A DNA stretch of 64,000 nt from Stutzerimonas kunmingensis (GTDB lineage: Bacteria > Pseudomonadota > Gammaproteobacteria > Pseudomonadales > Pseudomonadaceae), in the NCBI RefSeq assembly GCF_002929225.1, contig NZ_PISM01000022.1, positions 744,001 through 808,000 on the forward strand. Direction: 5' to 3'. A program made the position numbers and the translations under genes. A model generated the notes under the pieces. It worked only from the letters and a program-made list of their open reading frames with translations. It searched no databases and was not told the DNA's origin. Positions 61,747 to 64,000 of this stretch are shown here, piece after piece. The first letter of the stretch is position 1. Each line of letters starts with the position of its first letter.

Positions 61747-63189
61747 ATGAGCGAACTGAACAACAGTCCCGAACCGATTGCCTACAACTACCACGTGGTG
61801 CGCCAGTTCACCCTGATGACGCTGGTCTGGGGTGTGCTCGGCATGGGCCTCGGCGTCTTCATCGCCGCTCAGCTGGTGTGGCCGCAGCTGAACTTCGACC
61901 TGCCCTGGACCAGCTTCGGCCGGTTGCGGCCGATCCACACCAATCTGGTGATCTTCGCCTTCGGTGGCGGCGCGCTGTTCGCCTCGTCCTTCTACATCGT
62001 TCAGCGCACCAGCCATGCCCGGTTGATCTCCGATCGGCTGGCGGCGCTGGTTTTCTGGGGCTGGCAGGCAGCCTGCGTGGCAATGCCGATCAGCTACGCG
62101 CTGGGCTACACCACGTCCAAGGAATACGCCGAGATGGAGTGGCCGATCGCACTCTGGGTGACGCTGATCTGGGTGCTCTACGCCTATCTGTTCTTCGGCA
62201 CCATCGCCCGCCGGCGCATCCGGCACATCTATGTCGGCAACTGGTTCTTCGGCGCCTTCATCATCGTCACCGGCATGGTGCACATCATCAACCACGCGCT
62301 GGTGCCGGTAGGGCCGCTCAAGTCCTACTCGCTGTATTCGGGCGCCACCGATGCGATGGTGCAGTGGTGGTACGGGCACAGCGTGGTGGGCTTCATCCTC
62401 TCGGTCGGCTTTCTCGGGATGATGTACTACTTCGTGCCCAAACAGGCGGGGCGGCCGATCTACTCGTACCGTCTGTCCATCGTGCATTTCTGGGCGATCA
62501 TCTCGATCTACATCTGGGCCGGCCCGCATCATCTGCACTACACCGCGCTGCCGGACTGGGCGCAGAGCCTGGGTATGGTGATGTCGATCATCCTCTTGGC
62601 GCCGAGTTGGGGCGGCATGATCAACGGCATGATGACCCTCTCCGGTGCCTGGCATAAGTTGCGCACCGACCCGATCCTGCGCTTCCTGGTGGTCTCGCTG
62701 GCGTTCTACGGCATGTCGACCTTCGAAGGCCCGATGATGGCGATCAAGACGGTCAATGCGCTGTCGCACTACACCGACTGGACCATCGGGCACGTACACG
62801 CCGGGGCGCTGGGCTGGGTGGCGATGATCTCCATCGGCTCGCTGTACCACCTGATTCCGCGGCTGTGGGGGCGCGAGCAGATGCACAGCATCGGCCTGAT
62901 CAACGCGCACTTCTGGCTGGCGACCATCGGCACGGTGCTCTACATCGCCTCGATGTGGGTCAACGGCATCACTCAGGGCCTGATGTGGCGGGCGATCAAC
63001 GAAGACGGCACGCTGACCTATTCCTTCGTCGAGGCGCTGGAAGCCAGCCATCCCGGCTACATCGTGCGCATGGCCGGCGGCGCCATCTTCGCCAGCGGCA
63101 TGCTGCTGATGGCGCTGAACACCTGGCTGACCGTGCGCACCCGCCGCGACGAGCGCGTGCCGCAGGCAGCGCCGCTGCTGGCCAGCTGA
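61747..63189 (+). CDS. Orphan cbb3-type oxidase catalytic subunit CcoN
   Basis: About 480 aa with twelve helices. Heme b and CuB ligands fit CcoN: RPIHTNLVIFAFGGG, HSVVGFILSVGFLGMMYYFV (with the active-site Tyr), AGPHHLHYTALP, TIGHVHAGALGW and LINAHFWLATIG. No ccoO, ccoQ or ccoP follows, so it is an orphan isosubunit like P. aeruginosa CcoN3/CcoN4, which can swap into cbb3 complexes. ATG 61747 matches family length. HPP protein follows after 96 bases. Confidence 0.93.
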   Translation: MSELNNSPEPIAYNYHVVRQFTLMTLVWGVLGMGLGVFIAAQLVWPQLNFDLPWTSFGRLRPIHTNLVIFAFGGGALFASSFYIVQRTSHARLISDRLAALVFWGWQAACVAMPISYALGYTTSKEYAEMEWPIALWVTLIWVLYAYLFFGTIARRRIRHIYVGNWFFGAFIIVTGMVHIINHALVPVGPLKSYSLYSGATDAMVQWWYGHSVVGFILSVGFLGMMYYFVPKQAGRPIYSYRLSIVHFWAIISIYIWAGPHHLHYTALPDWAQSLGMVMSIILLAPSWGGMINGMMTLSGAWHKLRTDPILRFLVVSLAFYGMSTFEGPMMAIKTVNALSHYTDWTIGHVHAGALGWVAMISIGSLYHLIPRLWGREQMHSIGLINAHFWLATIGTVLYIASMWVNGITQGLMWRAINEDGTLTYSFVEALEASHPGYIVRMAGGAIFASGMLLMALNTWLTVRTRRDERVPQAAPLLAS

Positions 63190-63285
63190 ACGCCCGGGCA
63201 GCTATCTCGCTCAAAAACCGGTCCAGGGACGGACCGCTCCACCGCCCGCCGGGCGGTCTCTCCGATTTCGACACAAGCAGGACCA

Positions 63286-64000
63286 ATGCACGACTCTTTC
63301 GCCCTCTGGATTCGCTCGTTCCTTCCCGCCCCGCTGAATGCTTCGCCGAAGGAGTGGTTGCGCGCCGCCCTCGGCGTCGCCATCGTCATGCCGCTGGTGT
63401 TCTGCAGCGGCTACATGCTGGTCGGCAGTTCGTTGACCCTGCAGATCATGGGGCCAGCCGGCGCCTCGGCGGTGCTGGTGTTCGTCGCCTCGTCCAGCCC
63501 GTTCGCCCAGCCATGGGCGGTTCTGGTTGGCAATCTGCTGGCGGCGCTGATCGGCATCAGTCTGGGCATGAGCGGCTTGCCCAGTATCGCCTCGCTGGCG
63601 CTGGCGGCTTGCCTGTCGCTGCTCTGTCTGTTCTATCTGCGCTGCCTGCATCCGCCGAGCATCGCGCTGGCGCTGGTGGCGGCGGTGGGCAGCCCGGAGC
63701 TGCATCAGCTGGGTTACGCGCTGGTCGGGCCAGTGCTGTTCTATTCGGCGCTCCTGGTGACGGTCGCGCTGGTCTACAACAACCTGACCGGGCATCCCTA
63801 TCCGAAGCCGCGGCTGAGCCGCGAGAACAGTCATCACACCCGCGACCTGCCGCCGGGCGAGCGCATGAGCTTCACCCATGACGACGTTGACCGGGCGCTG
63901 CAGGAATTCGGCGAGTATGTCGACGTCACCCGTGACGACCTCGAACGACTGATCAAGCAGACCGAGAAGCACGCCCTGCGGCGCAGCATGGGCGAGATCA
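63286..64000 (+). CDS. HPP-family membrane protein with CBS domain (cut by window end)
   Basis: Opening 238 residues only; the gene runs off the window. Four HPP-type helices (GPAGASAVLVFVASSSPFAQ; CLHPPSIALALVAAVGSPEL with the HPP motif). The end reaches ERMSFTHDDVDRALQEFGEY, the usual beginning of a linked CBS module. HPP proteins move nitrite in some bacteria, which fits the denitrification setting, but this is not shown here. ATG 63286 was chosen for the family-typical start. Confidence 0.85.
   Translation, partial: MHDSFALWIRSFLPAPLNASPKEWLRAALGVAIVMPLVFCSGYMLVGSSLTLQIMGPAGASAVLVFVASSSPFAQPWAVLVGNLLAALIGISLGMSGLPSIASLALAACLSLLCLFYLRCLHPPSIALALVAAVGSPELHQLGYALVGPVLFYSALLVTVALVYNNLTGHPYPKPRLSRENSHHTRDLPPGERMSFTHDDVDRALQEFGEYVDVTRDDLERLIKQTEKHALRRSMGEI

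Noticed and set aside
61564..63051. 495-codon minus-strand frame over ccoN
   Set aside because: His/Arg/Asp-rich shadow; ccoN metal ligands are all present on the plus strand.

Overview
The window looks like a chromosomal segment of a denitrifying pseudomonad of the Stutzerimonas (Pseudomonas stutzeri) type. The evidence is uniformly high-GC DNA, a complete clade I nitrous-oxide-reductase cluster in the order nosR-Z-D-F-Y-L-tatE followed by nnrS, a Pseudomonas-style phhA/phhB/phhC set divergent from phhR, and an orphan cbb3-oxidase CcoN. No rRNA, tRNA, CRISPR array, transposase or integrase was recognised. The genus is inferred from gene order and remembered protein families, not from a database search.

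Region by region: (1) 1-2.4 kb holds a RutR-type pyrimidine regulator with a palindromic operator-like site just upstream, then a lipoprotein, a VOC protein and a GIY-YIG-like protein. (2) 2.4-15.4 kb is ordinary chromosome: an MFS pump, a GlxA-type regulator, an Old Yellow Enzyme with an ArsR regulator, an AraC regulator opposite an AhpD-like protein, a CNNM/CorC membrane protein, a phytase/esterase-like secreted protein, an EamA transporter, and a sorbosone-dehydrogenase-like lipoprotein with a DUF2231 membrane partner. (3) 15.8-22.0 kb is a tight operon of a 2-oxoglutarate/Fe(II) oxygenase, a VOC protein and a complete BMP-type ABC importer; its leader carries sequences resembling the rutR operator. 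(4) 22-27.8 kb holds signalling and housekeeping genes: a periplasmic-sensor diguanylate cyclase, a NYN/LOTUS protein, a cold-shock/DUF1294 fusion, a YjdM/PhnA-like protein, a thioesterase and a cytochrome c4. (5) 27.8-32 kb, minus strand, carries a phytanoyl-CoA dioxygenase-like gene, cyanase, and codB-codA. (6) 32.2-36.6 kb is phenylalanine catabolism: phhC, phhB, phhA and divergent phhR.

(7) 36.8-47.7 kb is the accessory region. It has a single-polypeptide MmeI-like restriction-modification enzyme, then the last ~50 codons of an L-serine dehydratase gene whose 5' part is missing, then a run of redox/electrophile-type genes (GST, double cupin, TetR regulator, secreted dienelactone hydrolase, aldo-keto reductase, two SDRs). 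A perfect TetR-like palindrome lies in front of this run, and one SDR resembles fungal enzymes. A gene-poor stretch with a possible glycine-zipper relic ends the region. (8) 47.7-64 kb is a CopD-like protein, an acyl-CoA dehydrogenase, the nos operon behind a perfect FNR/DNR box, nnrS behind a near-perfect box, an SDR, a soluble CZB-domain chemoreceptor, an orphan ccoN, and an HPP-family protein cut by the window end.

Two themes join the genes. First, pyrimidine nitrogen salvage: RutR, CodB/CodA (cytosine to uracil) and the oxygenase/BMP-importer operon share operator-like sequences, which suggests one regulon whose oxygenase step is uncharacterised. Second, anaerobic respiration: nos, nnrS, ccoN and possibly the zinc-binding chemoreceptor form an oxygen/nitrogen-oxide response block.
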